Below are positions 1-8,408 of a stretch of DNA of 64,000 bases, piece after piece; within the stretch, counting starts at the first letter, position 1, and every line of letters starts with the position of its first letter. The notes beneath the pieces are model-generated. The model was not told the origin of the DNA. It searched no databases and saw only the letters and a list, made by a program, of their open reading frames with translations. The stretch is from PALSA-612 sp035652235 (GTDB lineage Bacteria > Actinomycetota > Thermoleophilia > Gaiellales > Gaiellaceae): NCBI GenBank assembly GCA_035652235.1, contig DASREE010000010.1:61293-125292 (forward strand), read 5' to 3'. The translations under genes were made by a program, and so were the position numbers.

Positions 1-467
1 ACCGGCTGGGCGGCAAGATCTGGCCGTACGAGGAGTCGATCCGCGTGCCGCTCGTCGTGCGCACCCCGTGGCGAAACGTGTGGGGGACGGTCGACCGGCA
101 CCTGGTGCTGAACATCGACCTCGCCTCGACGATCGCGCAGCTCGCGGGAGTGAGGCCGGGGCTGCCGCAGGACGGCCGCAGCCTCGTCCCGCTCCTGCAC
201 GGGCGCAGGCCGCCCTGGCGGAACGAATTCGTGGTCGAGTACCTGGGCGCGAGCGAGCTCCGCGCGGGCGGCCCGCCGCCCTTCCGCGGGCTGCGCACCG
301 AGCGCTACCTCTACGTCGAGTACCTGAACGGCTGGCGCGAGCTGTACGACCTGCGGCACGACCCGTGGGAGCTGCAGAACGTCGCCGACGCGCCCGCCTA
401 CGCCGGGACGAGAGCGCAGCTGCACGCGCGCCTGCTCAGGCTGTTCCGCCAGCCCGCCGGCCGCTGA
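1..467 (+). CDS. Sulfatase family protein, C-terminal fragment (5' end outside window)
   Basis: The frame is open from the first bases (codons begin at position 3) to a TGA at 465-467, giving the last ~154 residues of a larger protein. It has the YEESIRVPLVVR segment typical of the alkaline-phosphatase/type I sulfatase fold, then DGRSLVPLL and a C-terminal ELYDLRHDPWE block that sulfatases use before the last helix. Family members hydrolyse sulfate esters with a formylglycine made in the N-terminal half, which lies outside the window, so substrate and catalytic motif cannot be judged. Confidence 0.85.
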   Translation, partial: RLGGKIWPYEESIRVPLVVRTPWRNVWGTVDRHLVLNIDLASTIAQLAGVRPGLPQDGRSLVPLLHGRRPPWRNEFVVEYLGASELRAGGPPPFRGLRTERYLYVEYLNGWRELYDLRHDPWELQNVADAPAYAGTRAQLHARLLRLFRQPAGR

Positions 468-496
468 GCGGCACGGCCGGTAGCCGGCCGTCTGCG

Positions 497-520
497 CCGC
501 GGGGTAGGATCGCCCCGCGG
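497..520. repeat. Perfect 8-8-8 inverted repeat with TAGGAT in its loop
   Basis: CCGCGGGG (497-504) and CCCCGCGG (513-520) flank an 8-nt loop starting TAGGAT. It lies between the sulfatase stop and the next start. It could be the sulfatase terminator (no U-tract follows) or an operator around a -10 element for the next gene. Confidence 0.4.
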
Positions 521-564
521 TCTCGGGGGGTCACGCCTGCGGCGGTGCACACGGGAAGAGGGGG

Positions 565-1047
565 ATGGAGTCGGAGCGCGAACGCTCCGCTGAGCTGATG
601 GCGGTGCAAGGACGAGCAGACGCCGACTGGCCGCACTGGCCGGGCCGGATGGCGAGCCCGAAGCGCGACCGCCTGGCGCGGCGCCTGTTCGCGCAGCCGT
701 CCGAGGGCATCCCCGATCTGACCGCCGAGCTCCGCGAGGCGCGGGCGGCGATCGAGCGGCTGAAAGACGAGGTCGACCGCCTCTCCGCCGCGCGGGCCCC
801 CTCGGCGCAGCTCGTGCACCTGCTCTTCGCGGCGGGCGCCGGCGGCTACCGGCTGGTGGAGGGATCGGGGCCGGCGCCGCGTGCCGGCGAGCGGCTGCGG
901 CTTGACCTGGTCGAGTACGAGGTGGCGAAGGTCGCCGGCTCGCCGCTTCCCGGCGATCGTCGCCCCTGCGCCTACCTCGTCCGCGTGGCTAGAATCCCGC
1001 CGCCGTGGCCGTGTACCAGTGGGAGGAAGAAGGGTTCGAGCAGATGA
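565..1047 (+). CDS. Conserved hypothetical protein with coiled-coil segment
   Basis: 160 residues. Residues ~45-75 (LTAELREARAAIERLKDEVDRL) form a short coiled coil. The C-terminal half has a compact beta-type pattern (GYRLVEGSGPAPRAGE ... SPLPGDRRPCAYL). A purine-rich AGAGGGGG directly precedes ATG 565, and an ATG at 598 is an alternative start. The last 43 nt overlap the cupin gene, so the cupin promoter lies inside this frame. I do not recognise a function. It may be a regulatory or scaffold protein. Confidence 0.6.
   Translation: MESERERSAELMAVQGRADADWPHWPGRMASPKRDRLARRLFAQPSEGIPDLTAELREARAAIERLKDEVDRLSAARAPSAQLVHLLFAAGAGGYRLVEGSGPAPRAGERLRLDLVEYEVAKVAGSPLPGDRRPCAYLVRVARIPPPWPCTSGRKKGSSR
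990..995 (+). promoter_or_regulatory. -10 element TAGAAT for a leaderless cupin mRNA
   Basis: TAGAAT lies 9 nt before GTG 1005, with no Shine-Dalgarno in between. The same hexamer with the same 9-nt gap precedes the paralogous cupin at 4806. Confidence 0.5.
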
Positions 1048-1355
1048 CGCCCGCGGTGAGCCGGCAGGCGGTCCACGGTCAGACGATGACGATCGCGCGC
1101 ATCCGTCTGCGTAAGGGGGCGCTCGTCGAGCGGCACGAGCACGTGAACGAGCAGGTGGCGACGGTGCTCCGGGGAACGATGAAGTTCGTGGTCGGCGACG
1201 GCGAGGAGCATGTCGTCTCGGCGGGCGAGACGATCGTGTTCCCGCCGAACGTGCCGCACTCGGCGGAGGCGCTCGAGGACTCCGATGTGCTGGACGCGTT
1301 CTCGCCGGTGCGCGAGGACTGGGTGCGCGGCGACGACGCGTACCTCCGCCGCTGA
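1005..1355 (+). CDS. Small single-domain cupin protein (copy 1)
   Basis: 116-residue cupin. Motif 1 RHEHVNEQ supplies likely metal ligands H44, H46 and E49. Motif 2 PNVPHSAEA supplies H85. The tail VREDWVRGDDAYLR matches the cupin at 4806-5216 almost word for word, so the two are recent paralogues. Small cupins of this type bind a divalent metal and act as dioxygenase-like, isomerase-like or sensory proteins; the substrate is not predictable here. The GTG start is chosen because a TAGAAT -10 lies 9 nt upstream. Confidence 0.85.
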   Translation: MAVYQWEEEGFEQMTPAVSRQAVHGQTMTIARIRLRKGALVERHEHVNEQVATVLRGTMKFVVGDGEEHVVSAGETIVFPPNVPHSAEALEDSDVLDAFSPVREDWVRGDDAYLRR

Positions 1356-1468
1356 ACCGGCGATCCGCTGGTCCGCGTGCGCGCGGTCGTCCTCGCTGTT
1401 CGTCACCCGTCCGACGCCGAGCTCACCGGCTGACCGCGGGCACGGGCGCGGGCGCCGCCGCGTCCAGC

Positions 1469-2407
1469 CTACGCGCGACTGGCCGCGTCCAGCCGCTCCA
1501 GCTCGCCGGCGCCGAGCTCGAGCTCGACCGATGCGAGCAGCTCGGCGAGCTGCTCGGCGGAGGTGGCGCTCGCGATCGGGGCGAGAACCGTCGGCTGCGC
1601 GCGTAGCCAGGCGAGCGCGACGGCGGCCTGGCTCGTCCCGTGGGCGGCGGCGACCTCGTCAAGCGCCGCCAGCACCGCCTCCCCGCGCGCATCCAGGTAC
1701 TCGGCGACGCCGGCCGCACGCGGACTTGCGACGGGCGGGCCGCCCGGGCGGTACTTCCCGGTCAGGAAGCCGCGCGCGAGCGCGAAGTAGGGCAGGCAGG
1801 GAAGGCCCTTCTCCGCGCAGAGCGGCGCCAGCTCGCGCTCGTACTCCCGTTCCATCAGGTTGTAGTGCGGCTGGAGGGCCGAGAACGCGACGAGGCCCTC
1901 GCGCTCGCTCGTCGCGAGCGCCTGCGCGAGCCGCGGCGCTTCGTAGTTGGACGCCGCCACGTAGCGCACCTTGCCCGCCCGCACGAGCTCGTCGAACGCC
2001 CCGAGCGTCTCCTCGAGAGGGATGGAGGGGTCGTCGTCGCCGTGCGCGTAGTAGAGGTCGATCCAGTCGGTGCCGAGCCGGCGCAGCGAGTCCTCGGCGG
2101 CCGCCCGGATCGTCTCCGCGTGCAGGCCCTTCCGCGCGGGCAGCCGGCCGACCTTGGTCGCAACGACGATGCGGTCGCGGTTGCCGCGGGAGCAGAGCCA
2201 GCGGCCGATGATCGTCTCCGACTCGCCGCCGGAGTTGCCGGGGGCCCACGCCGAGTACGAGTCGGCCGTGTCGATGAAGTTTCCGCCGGCGGCGGCGTAC
2301 GCGTCGAGGACGGCGAAGGACGTCTTCTCGTCGGCCGTCCAGCCGAAGACGTTGCCGCCGAGGCAGAGCGGGAAGACCTGGAGGTCGGTGCGACCCAGAG
2401 TCGGCAC
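1469..2407 (-). CDS. Aldo/keto reductase
   Basis: 312 residues, a normal length for an NADPH-dependent aldo/keto reductase TIM barrel. The catalytic tetrad is visible: D46 and Y51 (FIDTADSY), K85 (ATKVG) and H122 (YYAHGD). The C-terminal SATSAEQL block is the usual cofactor-phosphate site. Start GTG 2407 is preferred because TATCGT lies 7 nt upstream; longer open sequence upstream has no family similarity. It converges with the cupin gene. Substrate unknown. Confidence 0.88.
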   Translation of the reverse strand: MPTLGRTDLQVFPLCLGGNVFGWTADEKTSFAVLDAYAAAGGNFIDTADSYSAWAPGNSGGESETIIGRWLCSRGNRDRIVVATKVGRLPARKGLHAETIRAAAEDSLRRLGTDWIDLYYAHGDDDPSIPLEETLGAFDELVRAGKVRYVAASNYEAPRLAQALATSEREGLVAFSALQPHYNLMEREYERELAPLCAEKGLPCLPYFALARGFLTGKYRPGGPPVASPRAAGVAEYLDARGEAVLAALDEVAAAHGTSQAAVALAWLRAQPTVLAPIASATSAEQLAELLASVELELGAGELERLDAASRA

Positions 2408-2414
2408 CGTCGGG

Positions 2415-2420
2415 ACGATA
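2415..2420 (-). promoter_or_regulatory. -10 element TATCGT for leaderless aldo/keto reductase mRNA
   Basis: On the minus strand TATCGT is followed by 7 nt and then GTG 2407. Confidence 0.4.
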
Positions 2421-2534
2421 TCGCGTCCGGCGCCACCGACGGGTGCGCCTCCGCTGCCTGCCAGCCTCGTGCCGGACCGAAGCCGCGTCATCGGCGCGCG
2501 GGGGCGCCGTCTTTCCGGCCGGCCCGTCCCATCG

Positions 2535-4760
2535 TCACGGGCGGCAGCCGCTGCCCGTGTCCGCCGTCTCGATCGGTCCGACGCGGGCGCCCACCCGGCG
2601 CGGCGGGGAGGCATCGAACGACAGCGGCATGCCGGGGATCCGGGCCGTGCTCGACGCCGCGAGCGCCAGGTCGGCCGGAGCGCCGGGAGCGACGCAGAGC
2701 GTCACCCCTTCCGTCGTCACGGCGCCGGCGGCGATCACGCCGCGCCGCCTGCCGGCGGCCGAGCGGAGCTCGTAGCGAGCGGGGGCGTCCGGCGGCGCAG
2801 CGAGCGTCACGCGCACCCGCACCTCGCTCGCGCGGGCCTGCGGCGGGTAGACGCGGATCGTCGCCGGCCGTCCGGGCCGGGCCCAGCCGTCCCCGTCGAG
2901 CCCCTGCGTCGCCCAGGCGGCGCGGTAGGGGCGCTCGGCGAGGAGCACCTCGAGGCCGAGGTTGTCCGCGTGGCGGACGCCGGCGAGGCGGAAGCGCGCG
3001 TCGTCGAGGGCGAAGACGACGAAGGGGGGCGCGTGCCCGGTCCCGGCGACGCGTCCGCTCCGCCAGTCGGGCGCGAGCGTCCGGTTTGGGAACGGCGCGT
3101 AGGAGAAGTTCCCGTCGCGCCCGACGAACGTCTGGCCGACGGTGCGGTTCCAGAACTCGACGTCCCACCAGCGCAGGGCGTCGAGCGGGAACTGCGGCGA
3201 CTGCGGGAACGGGATCATCGCCGCGCCTGCGCCCCGAGGGAGCACGCTGTCCACCCAGTCGAGCACGACCCCCGGCGGCCCGGTCACGGGTCGGCCGCTC
3301 GAGCCGTTGCCGCGCGCGACGGTGCCGATCTCGTCTCTCGTCGTCAGCACCGTGAACGGCAGCAGGAAGGCGAGCGCGGCCAGGCCGAGCAGCCGCCCGG
3401 GGAGGGCGAGGAGCCCGAGCACGAGCGCGAGCCCGAGCACGGCGCCGGCGAGCGCGACGAAGGCGTGCGTGCCCAGGGAGCCGGCGCCGTCCGCGAGCGG
3501 GCCGTTCAGGATGCGCTCGGGCGAGTCGACCCAGAAGGCGGTCGAGGTCGGCAGGTCGAGCAGGTGCACGGTGGCGGCGAACAAGGCGGTGACCGCGGCT
3601 GCGCCGACCGCCGTGCCTCGGCTCCGGGCCCCGCCGACCGCCGCCGCGGCCGCCGTGAGCAGGAGCGGTACGGCGTAGAAGAGGTAGCGGTCGCGGACGA
3701 TCCGCTCGCCGCCGAAGCGCACGTCGAACGAGGCCGTCTCGACGGCGAGCGCGGCCACGGTGACGAGCGAGAAGGCTGCGAAGGGCAGGTGCTCGCGGTG
3801 CCGGCGCGGACCGGCCGCGACCGCGAGCAGCCAGCCGCCGCCGAGGACGAGCGGCACGAGCCCGCAGCCGATCGCAACCGCGTCCAGGTGCGCGGCGGCC
3901 GCTCCCCACACGCTCGGCGGGAGGATCGACCCGTGCAGCGTCGTCCCGTACACGCCGAGGGCGTCGCCGAGCGAGCGCGTAGCCGACACGGCGCCCGCCC
4001 CTGCCGCCGCCGTCAGGTAGCAGGCGGCGAGCAGCCGGTGGCGCCGGACGACGGCGGCAGCAGCCTCGACCAGCCGGCGCTGCGGCGAGCCGGCGGTCGT
4101 GTCTGCGAGCGCGCCGGCGAGGGCGGCGAGCGGCAGCACGATCGCGAGGACGACGAACTGCGTCCGCGCGAGCACGGCCAGCACGAGCCCGCCCGCGGCG
4201 AGCGCGTCCGTGCGCAGGCTCGGCGCGCGCAGCGCCCGCACGCAGCCGAGCACGGCCCAGAGAAAGGCGGGGTAGGCCGCGGGCTCGGTCATGAGCACGC
4301 CCGTCAGCACCATCCACGGCACCGTCACCGAGAGGAAGGCGACGGCGAGCGCAGGCAGGCGCGGAACGACCTGCCGGGCGAGGAGGTAGGCGGGGATGCA
4401 GGCGCTCGCCATGAGCGGCGCGTTGAACACGTGCGCTGCGTGGAACGCCGCGGGGACGTCGAAGGCGGCGAAGAAGGGGGCGAGCAGGAGCGGGTAGAGC
4501 TGGTCGAGGACGCCGACGAGCGTGTCGTGCACCCTCGGCAGCGGCGACCCGGTGTCCGCAACCGAGATGGCCAGCTTCGTGTAGAGCAGCTCGTCGGTCA
4601 TCACCGCCCAGTCGCGGATACGGCCGCTGAAGTCGACCGCGAGCCAGGCGGAGACGCCCGCCCAGCCGCCGGCGAGGGCGAGCGCCGCCGCCACGCGCGG
4701 CCGCAGGCGCAGGAGCGCCAGCGCGCGGGCTGGGACCCCGGCCACGGCCGTCGCCTCCAT
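2535..4760 (-). CDS. Polytopic membrane protein, GT-C (GT39/ArnT-like) glycosyltransferase candidate
   Basis: 741 residues from ATG 4760. After a first membrane helix (~22-42) comes an extracytoplasmic segment with the acidic pair D56-E57 (VMTDELLY), the position of the catalytic acid in lipid-linked GT-C sugar transferases. Around ten further hydrophobic helices follow to about residue 430. The last third is a soluble C-terminal domain containing FNRTVGQ and NFSYAPFPNRT. Such enzymes move sugars from polyprenyl-phosphate donors to proteins or glycans outside the membrane. Divergent from the cupin at 4806. Donor and acceptor are unknown. Confidence 0.7.
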   Translation of the reverse strand: MEATAVAGVPARALALLRLRPRVAAALALAGGWAGVSAWLAVDFSGRIRDWAVMTDELLYTKLAISVADTGSPLPRVHDTLVGVLDQLYPLLLAPFFAAFDVPAAFHAAHVFNAPLMASACIPAYLLARQVVPRLPALAVAFLSVTVPWMVLTGVLMTEPAAYPAFLWAVLGCVRALRAPSLRTDALAAGGLVLAVLARTQFVVLAIVLPLAALAGALADTTAGSPQRRLVEAAAAVVRRHRLLAACYLTAAAGAGAVSATRSLGDALGVYGTTLHGSILPPSVWGAAAAHLDAVAIGCGLVPLVLGGGWLLAVAAGPRRHREHLPFAAFSLVTVAALAVETASFDVRFGGERIVRDRYLFYAVPLLLTAAAAAVGGARSRGTAVGAAAVTALFAATVHLLDLPTSTAFWVDSPERILNGPLADGAGSLGTHAFVALAGAVLGLALVLGLLALPGRLLGLAALAFLLPFTVLTTRDEIGTVARGNGSSGRPVTGPPGVVLDWVDSVLPRGAGAAMIPFPQSPQFPLDALRWWDVEFWNRTVGQTFVGRDGNFSYAPFPNRTLAPDWRSGRVAGTGHAPPFVVFALDDARFRLAGVRHADNLGLEVLLAERPYRAAWATQGLDGDGWARPGRPATIRVYPPQARASEVRVRVTLAAPPDAPARYELRSAAGRRRGVIAAGAVTTEGVTLCVAPGAPADLALAASSTARIPGMPLSFDASPPRRVGARVGPIETADTGSGCRP

Positions 4761-4790
4761 GTGCGCTCCATCATGCACACGCCGGGCGCC

Positions 4791-4796
4791 TAGAAT
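4791..4796 (+). promoter_or_regulatory. -10 element TAGAAT for a leaderless cupin mRNA
   Basis: TAGAAT lies 9 nt before ATG 4806, identical in hexamer and spacing to the element before the cupin at 1005. Confidence 0.5.
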
Positions 4797-4805
4797 CGGC
4801 CCGAC

Positions 4806-5216
4806 ATGGACGTGCAGCGCTGGGAGGAGGAGCCGATCGAGTGGCTGAGCCCGACGATCGGGCGTCAGACGATCCACACGGGCTCGATGACGCTCGCCCG
4901 CCTGACGCTGCGCAAGGGCGCCCTCGTCCCCCGGCACGAGCACGAGAACGAGCAGATCGCGACGGTGCTGGCCGGGCGTCTGCGCTTCGCGGTCGGCGAC
5001 GAGGAGCTGGTCGTCGCGGCCGGCGAGAGCGTCCCGCTCGCCCCGAACGTGCCGCACGAGGTGGAGGCGCTCGAGGACTCGGTCGTGCTCGACGTCTTCT
5101 CGCCCGTCCGCGAGGACTGGCGGCGGGGAGACGACGCCTACCTGCGCGGCGACGCAGCGGCCCGGAGGCTCGGAGAGGAGGCGGGTCCGGGATCGTCCGG
5201 CGGGAGGCCCGCGTGA
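4806..5216 (+). CDS. Small single-domain cupin protein (copy 2)
   Basis: 136 residues, paralogue of the cupin at 1005-1355. Metal-site residues H44, H46, E49 (RHEHENEQ) and H84 (NVPHEVEA) are present. It carries a short extra tail after the shared VREDWRRGDDAYLR segment. Its stop overlaps the GTG of the next gene by 4 nt, so the two are translationally coupled, suggesting that cupin and reductase act on related metabolites. Confidence 0.85.
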   Translation: MDVQRWEEEPIEWLSPTIGRQTIHTGSMTLARLTLRKGALVPRHEHENEQIATVLAGRLRFAVGDEELVVAAGESVPLAPNVPHEVEALEDSVVLDVFSPVREDWRRGDDAYLRGDAAARRLGEEAGPGSSGGRPA

Positions 5217-6253
5217 GCGACGCCGCCGCGGCCGACCGCTACGAGCGAATGCCGTACCGCCGCTGTGGGCGGAGCGGTCTCGAGCTTCCCGCCGTCTCGC
5301 TCGGCCTGTGGCAGAACTTCGGCGACGACCGCCCGCTCGAGACCCAGCGCGCGATCGTTCGTCGTGCGTTCGACCTCGGCGTCACGCACTTCGACCTGGC
5401 CAACAACTACGGTCCGCCGTACGGGGCCGCCGAGCGGAACTTCGGCAGGCTCCTCCGCGAGGACCTGCGGGCCCACCGCGACGAGCTCGTCGTGTCCACG
5501 AAGGCGGGCTACGACATGTGGCCCGGACCGTACGGGGACCGCGGCTCGCGGAAGTACCTGCTCGCCAGCCTCGACCAGAGCCTGCAGCGGATGGGGCTCG
5601 ACTACGTCGACATCTTCTACTCGCATCGCGCCGACCCGGAGACGCCGCTTGCGGAGACGATGGGGGCGCTCGACACCGCGGTGCGTCAGGGGAAGGCGCT
5701 GTACGTCGGCATCTCCTCCTACTCCGCCGAGCGGACGCGCGAGGCGGCGGCGATCCTGCGCTCGCTGGGAACGCCGCTCCTCATCCACCAGCCCTCGTAC
5801 TCGCTGCTCAACCGCTGGATCGAGGGCGGCCTGCTGGACGTGCTCGGGGAGGAGGGCGTCGGCTGCATCTGCTTCTCGCCGCTCGCGCAGGGCGTGCTGA
5901 CCTCGCGGTACCTGGAGGGGATCCCGGAGGGCTCGCGTGCGAGCCGACCGGGCTCGCTCCCGCCGGACCTGCTCGGCGAGCAGACGATGGCGAAGGTGCG
6001 CGCGCTGCACGCGATCGCGGAGCGCCGCGGCCAGACGCTCGCGCAGATGGCGATCGCCTGGACGCTCCGGGACGCGCGCGTGACCTCGGCCCTGGTCGGC
6101 GCGTCGAGCGTGGCGCAGCTCGAGGAGAACCTGGCCGCGCTCGAGCGCGGCGGCTTCTCCGACGAGGAGCTGGCCGAGATCGACCGGCACGCCTCGGCGA
6201 GCGGCGCCTCGGAGCGCAGCGTCGACCTGTGGGCTGCCTCGAGCGCGGTATAG
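5213..6253 (+). CDS. Aldo/keto reductase, YghZ/GpR-like
   Basis: 346 residues. Tetrad D61 and Y66 (FDLANNYGPPYG), K97 (STKAGYDMWPGPYG) and H138 (FYSHRAD). The MWPGPYG signature and SRKYLLASLDQSL are typical of the YghZ class, which reduces L-glyceraldehyde 3-phosphate and methylglyoxal with NADPH; that activity is inferred from family. GTG 5213 gives a 4-nt GTGA overlap with the cupin. ATG 5249 is a possible shorter start. Confidence 0.88.
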   Translation: MSDAAAADRYERMPYRRCGRSGLELPAVSLGLWQNFGDDRPLETQRAIVRRAFDLGVTHFDLANNYGPPYGAAERNFGRLLREDLRAHRDELVVSTKAGYDMWPGPYGDRGSRKYLLASLDQSLQRMGLDYVDIFYSHRADPETPLAETMGALDTAVRQGKALYVGISSYSAERTREAAAILRSLGTPLLIHQPSYSLLNRWIEGGLLDVLGEEGVGCICFSPLAQGVLTSRYLEGIPEGSRASRPGSLPPDLLGEQTMAKVRALHAIAERRGQTLAQMAIAWTLRDARVTSALVGASSVAQLEENLAALERGGFSDEELAEIDRHASASGASERSVDLWAASSAV

Positions 6254-6268
6254 CCGGCCCCTGGCGCC

Positions 6269-7843
6269 TCAGCGGCTGCGAGCGGACGCCGGCGAGGGCT
6301 CGGCGGGAACGCCGGCCGCGTCGGTCCCGGCCACGCCGCCGGCGGGGCCGCCCTCCACGCGATGGCCGCGTAGCGGCAGCTCCGGCAGCCGCAGCACGGC
6401 GAGGAAGGCGATCGCCGCGATCGGCGCCATGACGAGGAAGACGTCCCCGATCGCGTTCGCGAACGCGTGCACGACGACGTGCTCGACTCCGGGGGGAAGC
6501 GCCAGGATCCGCTGCGGGCTCGACTGCATGGCGGTCGCGTCGATCCCGGGCGGCAGGCCGGCGCTCAGCCGATTCGAGAGCACCGCGCCGCCGATCGCGA
6601 CGCCGAAGGAGCCGCCCATCGAGCGCATGAAGGTGACGGCGCCGGTCGCGGCGCCGAGGTCGCGGACGGGCACCTCGTTCTGGACGGCGAGGAAGAGCAC
6701 CTGCATGGTCATCCCGAGACCCAGGCCGACCACGACCATGAACGCCGACGACTCGAGATGCGACGTGCCGACGCCCATCCGCGAGAGCAGCACGAGCCCG
6801 ACCGTCGTCAGCGCGGTGCCGGCGACGGGAAAGGCCTTGTAGCGGCCGGTGCGGGTGATCAGGCGTCCCGAGCCGATCGAGGTGACGATCACCCCGAGCA
6901 TGAGCGGGACGATGAGGAGCCCAGAGTTCGTCGCGCTCTGCCCGCCGACGACCTGGAGGAAGAGCGGCATGTACACGATCGCGCCGAACATGCCGAGGCC
7001 GAGGATGAACATCACCGCGCTCGAGACGCGGAAGGTGCGGTAGTCGAAGAGCGAGAGCGGCAGGATCGGCTCGCGTGCGTGCCGCTCGACGACGGCGAGC
7101 GCGGCGACGAGCGCCGTACCGGTGACGAACAGGCCGACGATCGTCGCCGAGCCCCAGGGATACCGGCTCCCGCCCCAGGTGACGGCGAGCAGGATCGCTC
7201 CGGCGCCGCCCGTCAGCAGCGCGGCGCCGGCGTAGTCGATCTCGTGGCGAATCCTCCGGGGCGGTAGCTGCAGCACGACGCTGGTGACCACGAGCGCGAG
7301 CGCCCCCAGCGGCAGGTTGATGTAGAAGATCCAGCGCCAAGAGAGGTTGTCGACGAAGAAGCCGCCGATCAGCGGCCCGATCACGCTCGAGAGCGCGAAC
7401 ACGGCTCCGAGCAGGCCCTGGTAGCGCCCGCGCTCGCGCGGCGGCACGACGTCGGCCACGATCGTCAGCGCGAGCGTGATCAGGCCGCCGCCGCCGATTC
7501 CCTGCAGGCCGCGAAAGGCGATCAGCTCCGCCATGTTCTGCGAGAGCCCGGCGAGGGCGGAACCGGCGACGAAGACGACGATCGCGAGCTGGAAGACGTG
7601 CTTGCGCCCGAACAGATCCGAGACCTTGCCGTACAGCGGCGTCGAGATGGTGGAGGCGAGCAGGTACGCCGTCACCACCCAGGAGAGGTGATCGAGGCCG
7701 CCGAGGTCGCCGACGATCGTCGGCAGCGCGGTCGAGACGATCGTCTGGTCGAGCGCCGCCAGCAGCATCCCGAGCATGAGGCCGCTGAAGACGAGGAGGA
7801 TCTGGCGGTGGCCGAGCGGCGCCGGCTGCTCCGTGACCGTCAT
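6269..7843 (-). CDS. MFS drug-efflux transporter, DHA2 (EmrB/QacA) family, 14 TM
   Basis: 524 residues. Motif A appears as GKVSDLFGRKH in loop 2-3, the DHA2 signature LDQTIVSTALPTI in helix 1, and motif C-like GPLIGGFF in helix 5. Fourteen hydrophobic helices are readable, as expected for proton-driven multidrug exporters in the cytoplasmic membrane. ATG 7843 overlaps the stop of the upstream MarR gene by 4 nt, so pump and regulator form one operon. Its drug spectrum cannot be read from sequence. Confidence 0.92.
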   Translation of the reverse strand: MTVTEQPAPLGHRQILLVFSGLMLGMLLAALDQTIVSTALPTIVGDLGGLDHLSWVVTAYLLASTISTPLYGKVSDLFGRKHVFQLAIVVFVAGSALAGLSQNMAELIAFRGLQGIGGGGLITLALTIVADVVPPRERGRYQGLLGAVFALSSVIGPLIGGFFVDNLSWRWIFYINLPLGALALVVTSVVLQLPPRRIRHEIDYAGAALLTGGAGAILLAVTWGGSRYPWGSATIVGLFVTGTALVAALAVVERHAREPILPLSLFDYRTFRVSSAVMFILGLGMFGAIVYMPLFLQVVGGQSATNSGLLIVPLMLGVIVTSIGSGRLITRTGRYKAFPVAGTALTTVGLVLLSRMGVGTSHLESSAFMVVVGLGLGMTMQVLFLAVQNEVPVRDLGAATGAVTFMRSMGGSFGVAIGGAVLSNRLSAGLPPGIDATAMQSSPQRILALPPGVEHVVVHAFANAIGDVFLVMAPIAAIAFLAVLRLPELPLRGHRVEGGPAGGVAGTDAAGVPAEPSPASARSR

Positions 7844-8304
7844 CCCTGGCTCCAGTAGCGGGAGAAGTCGTCGGCGAAGCGGCCGAGCAGCTGCGCGAAG
7901 CGCTCGCGGTCGTCATCGCTCCACTCGGCCAGGGCCTCCGCGACGGTCGCCCGGCGCGCCTCGCGCAGGCGCCGGTCGACCCGCAGCCCCGCGCGGGTGA
8001 CGGAGAGGACGCAGGCGCGGCCGTCGAGCGGGTCGCGCTCGCGCGCGACGAAGCCGCGGCGCTCGAGCTGCTGCACCTGGCGGCTGACCGTGGAGAGGTC
8101 GAGGCCGGCACGCTGCGCGAGCTCGGAGAGCCGCACCGTACCCGCCTCGGCGAGCCGCCGCAGCAGGAAGAAGCCGGCGCGGTCGAGGTCGACGCCGGTG
8201 AGCCGGACGAGGCGCTGGTGCGTGCGGGCCGAGTTGGGCCCGCGGAAGAGCGCGGCGAGGGCGTCGTCGATCCTCGTCAGCGTCTCGGAAGCGGCGATGG
8301 CCAT
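7840..8304 (-). CDS. MarR-family transcriptional regulator of the efflux operon
   Basis: 154 residues. Winged helix: recognition helix region RAGLDLSTVSRQVQQLERRGFV and wing RERDPLDGRACVLSVTRAG. ATG 8304 is chosen because minus-strand TACCCT lies exactly 6 nt upstream, leaving no leader, and because the family normally starts about here; an in-frame ATG at 8340 would sit inside the operator. Co-transcribed with the MFS pump; expected to repress its own operon and be released by a small aromatic or drug ligand. Confidence 0.92.
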   Translation of the reverse strand: MAIAASETLTRIDDALAALFRGPNSARTHQRLVRLTGVDLDRAGFFLLRRLAEAGTVRLSELAQRAGLDLSTVSRQVQQLERRGFVARERDPLDGRACVLSVTRAGLRVDRRLREARRATVAEALAEWSDDDRERFAQLLGRFADDFSRYWSQG

Positions 8305-8310
8305 CCGGGC

Positions 8311-8316
8311 AGGGTA
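8311..8316 (-). promoter_or_regulatory. -10 TACCCT of the marR-efflux promoter (leaderless)
   Basis: Minus-strand TACCCT, then 6 nt, then ATG 8304. A TTGCAT -35-like hexamer lies 18 bp further upstream, inside the palindrome at 8326-8342. Confidence 0.6.
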
Positions 8317-8325
8317 GCTGCGATT

Positions 8326-8342
8326 GCTTGCACCATGCAAGC
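8326..8342. promoter_or_regulatory. MarR operator, perfect 7-3-7 palindrome
   Basis: GCTTGCAccaTGCAAGC is a perfect inverted repeat that covers the -35 region of the marR-efflux promoter. Its size and place fit a MarR dimer site for autorepression. Confidence 0.65.
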
Positions 8343-8408
8343 AGAGCGGCGATATACGAGACGACGGCGAGCCGGCAGCGGGTTGCAGCGCGCGGCGTCG
8401 CTCGCCGG

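Noticed and set aside
4761..5057. N-terminal extension of the GT-C membrane protein
   Set aside because: It would overlap the divergent cupin gene on the other strand and has no membrane-protein character.
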